Origin: Bretschneidera sinensis | Lineage: Eukaryota > Streptophyta > Magnoliopsida > Brassicales > Akaniaceae | NCBI GenBank assembly: GCA_023935145.1 | Contig: CM043698.1 | Span: forward strand, 15,323,501-15,387,500 | Reading direction: 5' to 3' | DNA: 64,000 nt | Shown here: one piece after another, positions 45,852-56,800 of the stretch | Numbering within the stretch: position 1 is the first letter of the stretch | How the letters are laid out: every line of letters starts with the position of its first letter | The notes under the pieces: generated by a model | The model's input: only the letters and a program-made list of their open reading frames with translations | What the model was told of the DNA's origin: nothing | Database searches by the model: none | Program-made: the position numbers and the translations under genes

Positions 45852-47417
45852 TGTAGGTCCAAAATATACTATGGCAATACCCAAGAGGGGGGTGAATTGG
45901 GTATTAAAAAAATTAAATACTTTTTGCAATCTCAAATAACAAAATATATGCGGAATTAAATCTTTCTAAATTACTAGCACAAAGATGAGAGAGTTTATTG
46001 CTTAATATAGAAATGATAATTGAATTATAAAATAATTAAGCAATCAATCTCATTTACTTGAATAATAAATAATTATAAGCAAGTAATTATGAAAGTAATT
46101 AAGGAGATAGAGTTAGAGAGATGCAAACTCGATTTATAGTGGTTCGGCAATATCGGAATCCTTCCGACCCTACGTCCACTCTCTTCAAGGATCCTCCTTG
46201 AAGTCTTTCACTAAACCAAGCAACTTACGGGTGTTGCTCAAACCGAAACACAAGCAACTTACGGGTGTTGCTCAAACCGTACAATCCCCTTCCTCTCGGA
46301 AGTAATCCCCTTCCTCTCGGAAGTAATCCCTTTACAATAAAAGCTGTAAAGTAAATGGTAGAGAGACAACAAATGAAAGCTTATACAACTGAATAATGTC
46401 TCTCTTTCAAAGAAAAGCTTGAAGAATAGCTCAACATGAGTATTTCAAAGCTTTTTTGAGTTTCAAAGAATGAATGACTTGATTGTGTGTGTTCTTCTCT
46501 TTTTGAATGTCTTCTCCTCCTTGTTGAACGCTGAATTGAGTGGGTTTATATAGCAATCAATTAATATGGCCGTTTAGGACTTTAATTTGAAAAAGATTTA
46601 CTTTAAAACGTTCAGATTTGGAGTCCAACGGTCATATTTTTGAACTACCAGTCGACTGGGTCGTGATACCAGTCGACTGGGTCCTCTAAAAAATTCACAT
46701 TTTTGCTGCTATAGTGTTACCAGTCGACTGGTAAGTCATACCAGTCGACTGGGAACCTTCTACCACTTTTACCAGTCGACTGCACTATTCACCCAGTCGA
46801 CTGGGTCACTGTTGGAGCACTGCTACAGTGATTTCTGGATGAACAGTGTTTCCAGCATAATTTTCTTCATATCTCTTTATTCTTTTTGGATTTTTGAGTT
46901 CCAAAAAATCTCCTAATTTAATCAAACTTTCTTGCACATTAAACACACAAGTTAAACACTTCAAAGGTGTTTTGTTATCATCAAAATTAATCTAATCAAT
47001 TTATTGATTGAGGCATTTTTGATGATGACAAAACATATTACAAATTTAAGCATAATGTGTGTGCTAGATATATGAAGAATGATATATTACAAATGCTCAA
47101 GTAATTTTCTATGCCAACATAAATTCTTTTTAAATTCAATTAGAGAATGTTAAGTATTGAGCCCAAAGAATTTATTTGCATTTAATAAAATCACTTGGAG
47201 ATTTTATATCTTCAATTAATTAAGACTATATAATAAAATGCAATGCAAATATAATTAGCTCCTAACAATTGAAATGACATCAACATTGATTCACCAATTT
47301 CTACAATCTTGGTCTCCTTTGATGTATAAGCACTATTAACAATCTGTATTACTTAAGTAATATTTATTAGTGCTTTATTAAGATTTTTGTTACCATCAAA
47401 ATCATTCAGGGTCAACA
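45852..47417 (-). repeat. copia-B 5' LTR
   Basis: Nearly identical to 38231-39816. It ends gggtcaaca, followed by the target duplication tggag. The transcription start is expected inside this LTR; no single promoter element is certain. Confidence 0.95.
46645..46810. repeat. Cluster of CAGTCGACTG palindromes in the copia-B 5' LTR
   Basis: Same six copies at the same spacing as 39046-39210. Confidence 0.93.
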
Positions 47418-48450
47418 TGGAGGAAGGTCGATTTTGCTGGTTTGGTTTGGAACATAATGGGTAGATGTCGAAGAAGGAGATTCTTGTGGCGTGGGTGTAT
47501 GGAAGAAGAATTGAAGGGGGTGGGGGGTTATCCCTATGTGGGCTTTGATGTAGGGAATGGTGCATCAATCTCCTTCTGGCATGATGTGTAGTGTAGAGAT
47601 GCTACTTTAAAGGTGCAATAGCCATATATTTTCCCTCTGGCAAGGAATAAGGATGCCTTGAGTACTCTTGTATATACTTGGCAATGGAAATGTGGTGCAG
47701 GAGGTGCCTTTCACTTGGAGTGCCCAAAGATTGGGAAATCTGAACTTTTAAATGCTTTATTGAGAAGTTATATGCTATGAGGATAATCTTGAATAGGGAA
47801 GATAGTGCAAGATGGAGACTAAAAGGGTGGGGGTGGGGGTTTAATGTAAAGTCTTATAATAAGGCCCATATTAAGAAGATCACTATGCAACTTATCAAAA
47901 AAAGAAGATCACTATGCAAGGAGTTGGTGACTTCTCTTGAAAAGCTATTTGGAAAAATTGTGCTCACTTAAAAGTTGATTTTTTTTTGCTAGGGAAGCTA
48001 CATGGGGAAGGATTTTGGCTATTGATAATCTACAAAAGAGGGGCAAAGTTTTGGTTAACCGATTTTGTAAAGATAGAGCCAAATCTGTGAGATCATGGTG
48101 CCCGTGGACTATACTTTTGTGGGAGATGGCCTTTTCAGTGTTAGGTATGTAAATAGGAGGGGTAGTCACATGTCGAAGGAGTTAAGAGGAGCTTTAGCCT
48201 TGGTAATTGGTATCTCTATCTATCTTTTGATAGTTTTGAATGAGAGGAATTGAAGGGCATTCGATGGGGTGGAAAAGGCTCCAACTTTTATCAAGGATGG
48301 GTGGTTGCAAATCTTAAATTTTTGGTTTGATGGTCATATTTTAGTGAATGAAGAAGGGTTCTTGGAATTAGATATTTTGTCATGTATCTGTATTATGTGT
48401 TGGCTCCCACTTGGTGTCTTTTAATGAATACTATTTTACTCGTAAGAAGT
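47418..48450 (+). pseudogene. LINE-1-type fragment, part 2 and 3' end
   Basis: Continuation after copia-B. It reads in pieces as the region after RT: DVGNGASISFWHDV, FPLARNKDALSTLVYTWQW, EDSARWRLKGWGWGFNVKSY, LAIDNLQKRGKVLVNRFC and VLNERN. The 3' end is tgtcttttaatgaatactat followed by a short A-rich tail. aaaaactttatggag at 48451-48465 repeats 37615-37629 with one mismatch, a 15-bp LINE target duplication. Confidence 0.83.
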
Positions 48451-48465
48451 AAAAACTTTATGGAG

Positions 48466-49029
48466 CATTCAGTGGAATGAAGAAGTTGAGAAGTCATAAA
48501 AAAAAAAGTTTGAATTTAATTAGTTTTACAAAATACAAATAACGACATAATCTTTTGTCATTTAAAAATAATAATTGCATTGGCTTGAAACTACATGCAT
48601 AGATAGTTACATATTTACCGCACCTGTACCACCTTTTTGATGTCATATTATAAAGATGCCAGCTCAAACTTTGGCTGGTATGTTGGTGGTAATACTCTGT
48701 TTGGGATGCAAGGCTTATTGATGGTTAGAACTTAGAACATCAACTTCATCATCTAACCATAGTGACAACTAACTCAGATTTTCAACCAAGAAGGGGCAAT
48801 TTTTTTTTTTTTTTTGGGGGGGGGGGGGGTTTTGATAAGTAAAATATTTTTTTATTGGTAAAACACATGCACACACCACTCAAATCTGGACTTAGGACCT
48901 CAACTTTAACCATTGAACCAATGCTTCATTGACAATAAGTAAAATGCTAAATATAAAATGTTCTAAAAGGGTGCCATTTTTTTTTTACAAAAAGGCCTAT
49001 CTACAAGAAAAAGATTGTTTGACAATGAT
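48466..49029. other. Unassigned host DNA
   Basis: AT-rich. Contains a T16-G14 homopolymer pair at 48800-48829 and little else. No gene seen. Confidence 0.5.
48800..48829. repeat. T16G14 homopolymer pair
   Basis: Sixteen T followed by fourteen G. Such a run is prone to slippage and could also reflect assembly or sequencing error. On the minus strand the sequence before it (acttatcaaaa) resembles a LINE tail. Confidence 0.9.
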
Positions 49030-49475
49030 TCATTTCACCAATTGATACTTGTATTCCTCTCCAATATTACCCCCAAGGAATCTACTTTGAATGCGTTCAA
49101 GCCTCTTAGGAACCCCAAAAGGCATAGGAAAAAGAAACGCAAAGTAGATAGAAAGGCTTGAATGTGTGCTCTTAATGAGTGTCATTCGACCCAACCAACT
49201 TCTTCTCAAATCTCTCCAGAATAGTATTCTACACACTCTCCTATTTAAATTTAGCTCCCAACGCCTAAATAAGTAATAGGAAGAGACTCCACGGAACATC
49301 TCAATAAACTTGCTAAGAAATTCCTACCCACTTCCTCACCTAGAGGAATTAAAGCAGTCTTGCTTAGGTTGATCTTAATCCTGGACACCGCTTCATTGAG
49401 AATGTATCTAAGGTTAAGAATTTGCTCTGCTTCTGCTTCACAAAAAATAATAGTATCGTTGGCAAAAAGGAGATG
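49030..49475 (-). pseudogene. Second LINE reverse transcriptase fragment, opposite strand
   Basis: Minus strand from 49475: FANDTIIFCEAEAEQILNLR (the FADD catalytic motif is FAND), then INLSKTALIPLGEE. After a shift comes RRSWLGRMTLIKSTHSSLSI and RLERIQSRFLGGN down to 49030. This is the middle of the RT domain of a plant L1-type LINE. It lacks both ends and is independent of the 37630-48450 LINE. Confidence 0.82.
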
Positions 49476-49487
49476 TATTATTATGTA

Positions 49488-50175
49488 ACCTTATATTAGC
49501 CCTAATCCACTCTATGTTTGACATTTAATTATTGTATTATTATGTTATTTTTTTAAAGTTTATGAACGAAAAGAGTCAAAAGATTGATGAGATATAGTAA
49601 TATGAAAATATAATTGCAGTTGCAACATTTTTTCAGATTTACGTACAAAAACCAACTGAAGGGTTCCAATCAATTCCATATGTGGTTGTACTATTTAGTT
49701 ATATGGTTTGGCTCTACTACGCTACATTGAAATTCATTACTTACCTTATAATCAGTGATCCTTGTGAACACTAATTAGTGAAATGCATGTCTTCTAACCA
49801 AATAAATAGGCCTATACATGAACTGATGAAAGCCTAATTGTTTTCTGTTTGTTTTTTTCTTTTAAGGGGCAAGTATCCTTTTATTTTTGATATATAGTTC
49901 TTTTTAAAAGAATTTTTGATATATAGTAATATATATACGTTTGCACACTCTTCTATGTTATAATTTAAACTTCCTTTAGACTTGTTTGTTTTCATGTAAA
50001 ATGTTTTACAACGTAAAACCAATTTCACATAAAATGAGTTTCATGTAAAATTATAAAATTTCAATTAAAATTTCTTTGTTTGATTGAAATCTGAAAATAA
50101 ATGATGAAAAATATAAATAAAATAAATAAAATGAGAAAATTAATGGGATAATATGTGAGAGAAATTTTAGGAAAG
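49488..50175. repeat. Duplicated host segment, copy 2 (partner 17712-18405)
   Basis: Same orientation as 17712-18405, with small indels such as in the T run near 49855. It joins SWI3C-flanking sequence on its right, whereas copy 1 joins the triplicated segment. Confidence 0.85.
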
Positions 50176-50498
50176 TGGGAGAGTGGTTTCTTTTTTTTTT
50201 TTTAAAAAAAACTATTTTCTAGTCACCTCTAAAACAACTTATACCAATAAAAATAGAAGTTGTTTTGTTAAACTTATCACCAAGCAGTGTAAAATCTTAT
50301 TTTACATTAAATTGGTTTTAAAGTCATCAAATTCTTCAAATAGAGATGATTATAGAAGATTGCATCCGAATTCAAATGAGATATACGAGGTATTTTTGTT
50401 TACTTGTCTTCTCCACCCATCAAAATGACGATGGCGATGATGCCGATGATGATAATGTGCTTTTAATGATATGCCTTATGTTTTATTTACTTTTCCAG
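50176..50498. other. Probable SWI3C copy B intron and possible upstream exon
   Basis: Sequence leading to the acceptor ttttccag at 50491-50498. A short stretch near 50345-50389 (reads RDDYRRLHPNSNEIYE) ends in a donor-like gagGTATTT and could be an exon, but I cannot tie it to SWI3C with confidence. Confidence 0.4.
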
Positions 50499-50577
50499 GT
50501 TCATGCCTTCGAGACGCTGATTCTAAAACCAGGCTCCCTTTTGCAAATTCTTCTAATCCAGTTATGGCCTTGGTATG

Positions 50578-50874
50578 TGTAATACCCGTAATCGTAAAGT
50601 AAGGGTAAATAAGTAATTTAATAAATATGATATAAAATTAAAATAATATATTTTATCGAAAGATTTAATATTGAATAAAATAATTCTAAAAAAATATGAA
50701 CAGTGTAAAGAAAGGAAAAAGAAAAAGAAAGTTTTGTAAAAAAAAAATCACACCAAAAACGTGAGGATGAAGTTTTGCATGGGTTACAAGTAGCCAAAAA
50801 CGTGGATGCTTATGGGGAATTAAGTGCTGATAATCCACTTTTATCTGGGCTGCCAATTTTCATGTGTTTCCTAC

Positions 50875-50905
<31 letters not shown>

Positions 50906-52621
50906 TAACATAATTTATATATACCTACAAAATTTCGTTTAGTTTCTTTTAATTACTCTATTTCTTTAAACACTTGGAGACCAAAAGAAATGAAATAGCA
51001 AAATTTTGAAAGGGTTCACAGGGAAATTTATTAGAAAGTCGCGAGAAGCTATAAGAAAAAGAGAAGGTAATAACGTAATGTTTATTTTTGAATTTTTAGC
51101 ATTCATAAAATTTTCCAGAATTCAAGATGGAAATTTTCAAAGGGTATGATTTATGAAGAATTGACGAATACATTAGAAATTTAATATATATATTATATCA
51201 GGTGTTGACGATCAGCAACTGGGAAAAATTGCTGAAAGAAGCAGGAATGGCAAGGATGTGATCCACGGGTGGTTTTAAGTGCTATGTGGTGAGTTAGAAT
51301 TACTTTAAGTAATCTAAATAAAAATGAAACATCTAATGATAATATTAAAATAAATTATTAGCTTATACTTTGGTGGTAGATAAAAATTTAATTGATAGGT
51401 ATGATATAAATATTGGACATGTAGAAAATTATATGTGAAAAGAAATATTATTAGAATAATGAGTCGAGTTAATAATGATAGTAATAAATAAAATTCTTGA
51501 CGAGTTTTGGTTAATAAATTGATGTGATATATGATGAGAAGAAATTAGTGAAATTTATAAAGCAAAAATTTGAGAATAATCAGGATAGCCAATTTAAATA
51601 TTTTGAATTCATGTTGTTTTTATATTACTGTTCTTATGCATATTTCATATCATTATTTATATGCATATGCATTAAATAAAAGAACCGAAAGAACCGGGAA
51701 GGGACCGGTCTAATTGAAAAACCGTGATAGCCGGTATATATTGGAAATAAAAGGGACACCGTAACAGCCGCTATATGCTGGAAATAAATATCGTGACAGC
51801 CGGCATATGCTGAAAAGAAAAAAAAACCGGGAGGGGGCCGGTCTAAGATAATAAAAACATGTCGACATATAGAAAGATGTTCCCTAATAATAATTCATGT
51901 ATTGCATTTGTTTTAAACATTGATTGCATCATTGAAATGCTTATGTGTTGTGGGTTATTGTGAAATTATTTATAGATGAATGAATCTCACAGAGAGATAG
52001 TTATGGTGAGAGAGAAACCTAGAAGTATGATATGATAAAAACCATCTAAATGGTAGACTTTATGATGTGAACCTTATTTCGAGGTAATTACGAGAAATTG
52101 ATGATCTTAAGGTGAACCATTATATAAGAAGAAGAGATTGATAGAGAATGAGACTTATGATATGTGTAGTGATAGTAGAATGTTATTATCAAGTTATGTG
52201 AAATATAATTGATTTAATATTGAAAGACCATATACAAATTGAATACTTCTAGTAAATTTAATTCAGTGAGCTTGTGAAGCTCATCCTTCATTGTACAATG
52301 ATTTCAAGTAGCTGACATGACAAATAATTTGGTTGGTTGAGAGTCAGACGAAATCATTTTCTATAAGCCACTATGTGTCAACATCCTCAGACAAAAGAGA
52401 AAATGAAATAAAAATTTTATTATAAATAGTCATGCATTTTACATTGTATATTACGTTTAAGTTAATATCAGATTTTTGTACCTCCCCTGTTGAGAGTTGA
52501 TGATTTAAAATAAAAATTTATGTTAGTATTATTTTTATTGTTGCATATATGTGCCGTGCTGAGATTTTCAAAATGTGATGACACTGTCTCGGGGGTGGCC
52601 AACCCGGGATAGGTCGTTACA
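50578..52621 (+). repeat. Chromovirus 5' LTR
   Basis: TGTAATACCC..GTCGTTACA. Contains three imperfect repeats of a ~35-bp unit with gccggtatatgctgg at 51720-51815 and a short TA/CA run at 50875-50905. It lacks a hairpin present in the other LTR. Confidence 0.92.
51720..51840. repeat. ~35-bp tandem repeats in the chromovirus LTR
   Basis: Three units around ccgtgacagccggtatatg. The corresponding region of the right LTR is about 59445-59560. Confidence 0.8.
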
Positions 52622-52625
52622 ATTT

Positions 52626-52637
52626 TGGTATCAGAGC
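52626..52637 (+). other. Chromovirus primer binding site
   Basis: TGGTATCAGAGC, 4 bases after the LTR, complementary to initiator tRNA-Met. Confidence 0.92.
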
Positions 52638-53918
52638 ATTAGGTTTTATGATTTTGTACACTGCATAAAAAGTAAGAAAGTGGAATATCAAAATAAATTA
52701 TATTTTAAATAGTTTGAGGATGACACATGGACGTGCTTGAGTTAGAGTTAGAGTTGTTGATTTGAGAGGGCGTGGTAGGCCCTCAATATTTTTTGACAAG
52801 TCAAGTTTGAGTCTGAATCTGTGGTTTCTAGAAAGGAACGCTTAGATAGTATAATTGATATTAGTAAAGGTATGAGAGAATCTGAAGCTGAAAGAGATGA
52901 GCTAAGATAAGCTCTTACTCATGCTCTTGAGAAAATGACTGTAACAGATGATAGAGTTGATAGCCATAACATAGACTTGATGAACATGCTAGAGCAGTGC
53001 CTGAGGTTGTTGTAAATCCAATAATGGTAAATATTAAAAAGGGGGAAAAGTGAGTTTGTGCACGAGATGCAGAAAGATTGTTTTGCTAGATATATTAAGT
53101 TGAATTCCTTGTTGTTTAAAGGATCTATGAATCCTTTTAAGCCTAAGTTATGAGTGAAACATGTAGAGAGATTATTTGATATTTTACCAATGACTGATAG
53201 GCAGAGGGTCATCTTTACTACGTTTAAATTAGAGGAAAAGACCCTAGAATGGTGGGAGGATATTCTTCCCATGGTAAGTATAGATATTGATAGACCCTTA
53301 ACCTGGAATAGGTTTAAGAAGGTTTTTTCTTGATAAATACTTTCCTTATACCTTTAGAGCCCAACAAGATAGAGATTTTATTTGAGATAAAATATGTTGA
53401 CTGTGACTCAGTATAATAAGAGATTTGTGGCTTTGTCAAGATTTGTACCGAAAATGGTAGACCTAGAGGAAAAGAAGTGTAAAAGGTTCATAAATGAACT
53501 ATGTTTTAAGATTTGATCAAAACTATCTTACATGAGGCATATGAATTATGTTATGTTGGCAAATATAACACTTCAGATTGAGAAGAATGTGATGGAAATT
53601 AGAGATAGGAAGAATTGGCGAAAGAGGTCTAGATTTGAGGAACCCAAAGGTGGTACCAGTATGAGTGTGCAGGGTGGGAGACCACCCAGAGGAGGTGTTC
53701 ATTTCATAAGAAACTGTTGTATAGAGTCAGAGGCAAGTAGAATCTGTTGCTTCTGTAACTCAAATATCGGTGGGACCCTTAGATTTGGGAGATAGGTTAT
53801 TGGAACTAGGAGTCATGGCAGACGAAGTAAGTATGCCACCAAGGGAAAGTGGTAATCTGATGTATGATTGGGAGATAGAAGTTTGTTATAGATGTATTCA
53901 AATAAGATATTTATCCCA
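52638..53918 (+). pseudogene. Chromovirus gag (decayed)
   Basis: Only fragments: HVERLFDILPMTDRQRVIFT and LEEKTLEWWEDILPM with NRFKKVF (about 53155-53330) match the chromovirus gag capsid region. A basic stretch with RKNWRKRSRFEEPKGG follows near 53600. Many stops. The CCHC knuckle is not recognisable. The pseudogene is cut at 53919 by a solo LTR. Confidence 0.75.
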
Positions 53919-55110
53919 TGTAGACTGAGGTTTCAACCCAAGAGGGGGGGTGAATTGGGTTTTTAAAACTTTTTGCGGAATTAATACAAGTTTATAAAAA
54001 CATATAAGCAGCAAAAAATTAATACAAGTAATGTGCTGTAAATAAAGAGTTTAAAGAGTAGAGGATGCAAACTCAGATTATAGTGGTTAGGCAATATCGG
54101 ATTCGTTCCGACCCTACGTCTACTCTCTTCAAGGAACCTCCTTGAAGTAATCCACTAAGTAACTTAGTCGTACAACTTCGCCGGTGTTGTACAAAGCTTA
54201 CAATCCCTTCCTCTCGGAAGCTATCATCTTCCTCTCAGAAGTAATCCCCTTCCTTTCGGAAGTAATCCCTTTACAAAAGATGTTGTAAAGTAAATGGTAG
54301 AGAGACTGCAAATGAAAGCTTATACAACTGAATAATGTCTCTCTTTCAAAGTATAGCTTGAAGAATGGCTCAATAAGAATATTTTAAAGCTTTTTGTGTT
54401 TCAAAGAGTACAATAACTTGATTGTGTGAGTTTAACTCTTTTTGAATATGTGCAGCTCTATATTGAATGCACAATAGAGTGGGTTTATATAGCCATCAAA
54501 TAATATGGCCATTGAGACTTTAATTTGAAAAAAGATTTGCTTTAAAATGTTCAGATTTGGTGTCCAACGGTCATATTTTTGAATTACCAGTCGACTGGGT
54601 TCTCATGAAAAATCTCGTTTTCAAAGCTTCTAGGGTACCAGTCGACTGGGGACTATCTGTCCAATTTAACAGTCGACTGGTATGTTCCATACAGTCGACT
54701 GGGGACTCACTGTCCATTCACCAGTCAACTGATATGTCTTACCCAGTCGACTGGGGACTTACTGTCCCATATACCAGTCGACTGGTATATGTACCCAGTC
54801 GACTGGGTTGTCTTCCAACCCAGTTTTTCTGTTTTAACTCAAAATGTTTGTTTAAAAAGTTCGTTTTAGAAAATCTTTTGTGTTCGAGCCATTGAACAAG
54901 CTTTTACAATGTACAAGTGAGACTTACACTAGTTTTACTACCTTAGACCTATACTAGTTCTTCAGTCTTCACTTAAGGGTTTGATTCGGTTTGAGTTCTT
55001 GCACCTTGATCCTTGGTTGAATGCTTTTGTTGCTTACTACACTTAGTTTGCATTGTTAGTATAATAACAATTGTGTTTTGTCATCATTAAAATACAGGTG
55101 AGGGTCAACA
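53919..55110. repeat. Solo copia LTR, relative of copia-B
   Basis: 1192 bp from TGTAGACTG to GGTCAACA. Flanks are tccca and tccta, a 4-of-5 match to a target duplication. It shares blocks with the copia-B LTR (agtggttaggcaatatcgga, ccgaccctacgtctactctc, caactgaataatgtctctct) and the CAGTCGACTG palindromes. No internal element sequence is attached, so it arose by LTR-LTR recombination. Divergence from copia-B shows a different subfamily. Confidence 0.88.
54582..54815. repeat. CAGTCGACTG palindrome cluster in the solo LTR
   Basis: Seven exact copies and one variant (cagtcaactg), several in the longer form ccagtcgactggggact, spaced 25-45 bp. Confidence 0.92.
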
Positions 55111-55420
55111 TCCTAGAATTGTCAAAAATTGAAGTGCTTTGTGTGTAGAGAAGGTGGACATATCAATGATGGTTGATCTAGGTGCAATCCATTCTTTTGC
55201 ATCCAGTATTCATATAAATTCTATTGAAGTATGTATTAATCTTTTGATGCAAAATATTTTTGTTGAAGTTCCCACTAGAGATAGACTGAAAATCATAAAT
55301 GTTTACAAGGGTTGTGTCATTCATATTAGTTATAGAGAATCTGAAACTAGTTTATTATCTTTGAATATGGTTGATTATTCAAAAAAAAAAAAGAATGTAG
55401 TGTTCAAGATATGGATATGA
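55111..55420 (+). pseudogene. Chromovirus protease (decayed)
   Basis: Open frame reading CVEKVDISMMVDLGAIHSFA. The D-x-G-A..HSF arrangement is the aspartic protease active site of chromoviruses, with Leu where Ser is usual. It ends in a stop at 55418. Confidence 0.75.
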
Positions 55421-55599
55421 GGAGTGTAACTTTCAGAGATAACATAAAATACTATCGAACTATCTTATTTTTGCTCTGACCACTAGGAGATGGTTGAAGA
55501 AGGGTTGTGAGGAGTATTTGACATATATAATGAATTCTAAAAAGGAAAATAGGAAGTTAGAAATTAATGGTGAAAGATTATTCTAATGTAATTCTTGAT

Positions 55600-56400
55600 G
55601 AGTTGTCTAGGTTGCCTCCAGTAGGGAGACTAAATTCTATATTGATGTGATACCAGGATCATCACATATAATTAATAGCACCCTACAGAATGACACCAGC
55701 TGAATTGAGAGAGTTGAACGTACCATTTTAAGAATTTTTTGATAAACAATTTATCGGACCTAATGTATTTGGGGAGCCCCTGTGTTGTTTGTGAAGAAGG
55801 AAGATGGAACGATAAGAGTGTGTATAGACTACAGATAGTTTAATAAGAACAAATACCTTTTTCCCATGATAAATAAATTTTTTGAGCAGTGCAAGGAGTG
55901 AGAGTGTTTTTTAAGATAAACCTAAGATCGGATTATCACTAATTGAGGATAGAGAAGGGAAACGTGCCTAAGACTGCTTTTAGGACACATTATGGTCATA
56001 AGTTCCTTGTGATGTCATTTGGATTGATTAATGTTCAAGAAACATTCATGGACTTGATGAATAGAGTGTTTAAACTTTATCTTAACAAGTTTATGGTTGT
56101 ATTTGACTTTCTGATATAATCTAAAAAGGAAGAACAACATGTGAAACATTAGATAGTGTATTGGAGATTTTGATGAGAGAGAAATTATATGCAAAGTTCT
56201 CTAAGTGGGAGTGTCAGCTGAAAGAAATGACCTTTTTGGAACACGTAATATCGAGAAATAGCATAACAGTGACCTACAAAAGGTAAAGGCAATGTTAAGT
56301 TGGGAGAGACCAACTAATGTGACTGAGATTAGAATCTTCTTGGGGTTAGCTGGTTATTATAGAAGATTCTTTTAAAAATTTTCTATTATTATAATATTAT
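55600..56400 (+). pseudogene. Chromovirus reverse transcriptase (decayed)
   Basis: Recognisable in short frames: YRMTPAELRELNV-like at 55680-55715, VLFVKKEDGTIRVCIDYR-like at 55785-55835, LRSDYHQLRIE at 55922, [18 protein letters not shown] at 56020-56070, then [19 protein letters not shown] and [17 protein letters not shown] near 56270-56370. The catalytic IDD segment near 56100 is garbled (VVFDFLI*). Not functional. Confidence 0.8.
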
Positions 56401-56479
56401 TGAATAGACTGACCAAGAAAGATGTGAGATTTGTATGGTGAGGGAAGTGTGAGAAAAAATTTCCAATTACTAAAGGAGA

Positions 56480-56800
56480 AATTGACTACAGCTCCAGTAT
56501 TGGTGTTTCCTTCTGGTGATGAAGAATTTGTGGTGTATAGTGATGCGTCATATCAATGATTAGGATATGTGTAACATAGGAAAGCTGTGGCCCATACTTC
56601 TAGGCAATTGAGGATTCGTGATAGAAATTATCCTACTCATGACTTAGAGTTGACTACTATAGTGTTTACTTTAAAGATTGGAGACATCATCTGTATGGAG
56701 CCACTTGTGAGATATTCATGGGTTATAAGAGTTTGACATACTTCTAACCAGAGAGAGTTGAATTTAAGGCAAAGATGGTGGATGGAGTTGATTAGTAACT
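56480..56800 (+). pseudogene. Chromovirus RNase H (decayed)
   Basis: LTTAPVLVFPSGDEEFVVYS-type sequence at 56490-56540, then SDAS, RNYPTHDLELTTIVFTLK and WRHHLYGA. Canonical RNase H layout with several stops and indels. Confidence 0.75.

Larger units (their letters stand above)
38231..47417 (-). mobile_element. copia-B: full-length Ty1/copia element (SIRE-like)
   Basis: 9187 bp, minus strand, with a perfect 5-bp target duplication tggag (38226-38230 and 47418-47422). LTRs of 1586 and 1566 bp differ by a 20-bp repeat unit and roughly seven single bases by eye, so it is recent. Long LTRs, a big gag, PBS, PPT and a ~1.1-kb non-coding stretch between pol and the 3' LTR fit the SIRE/Maximus group (family knowledge). 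Pol is broken in several places. Inserted into a LINE. Confidence 0.95.
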
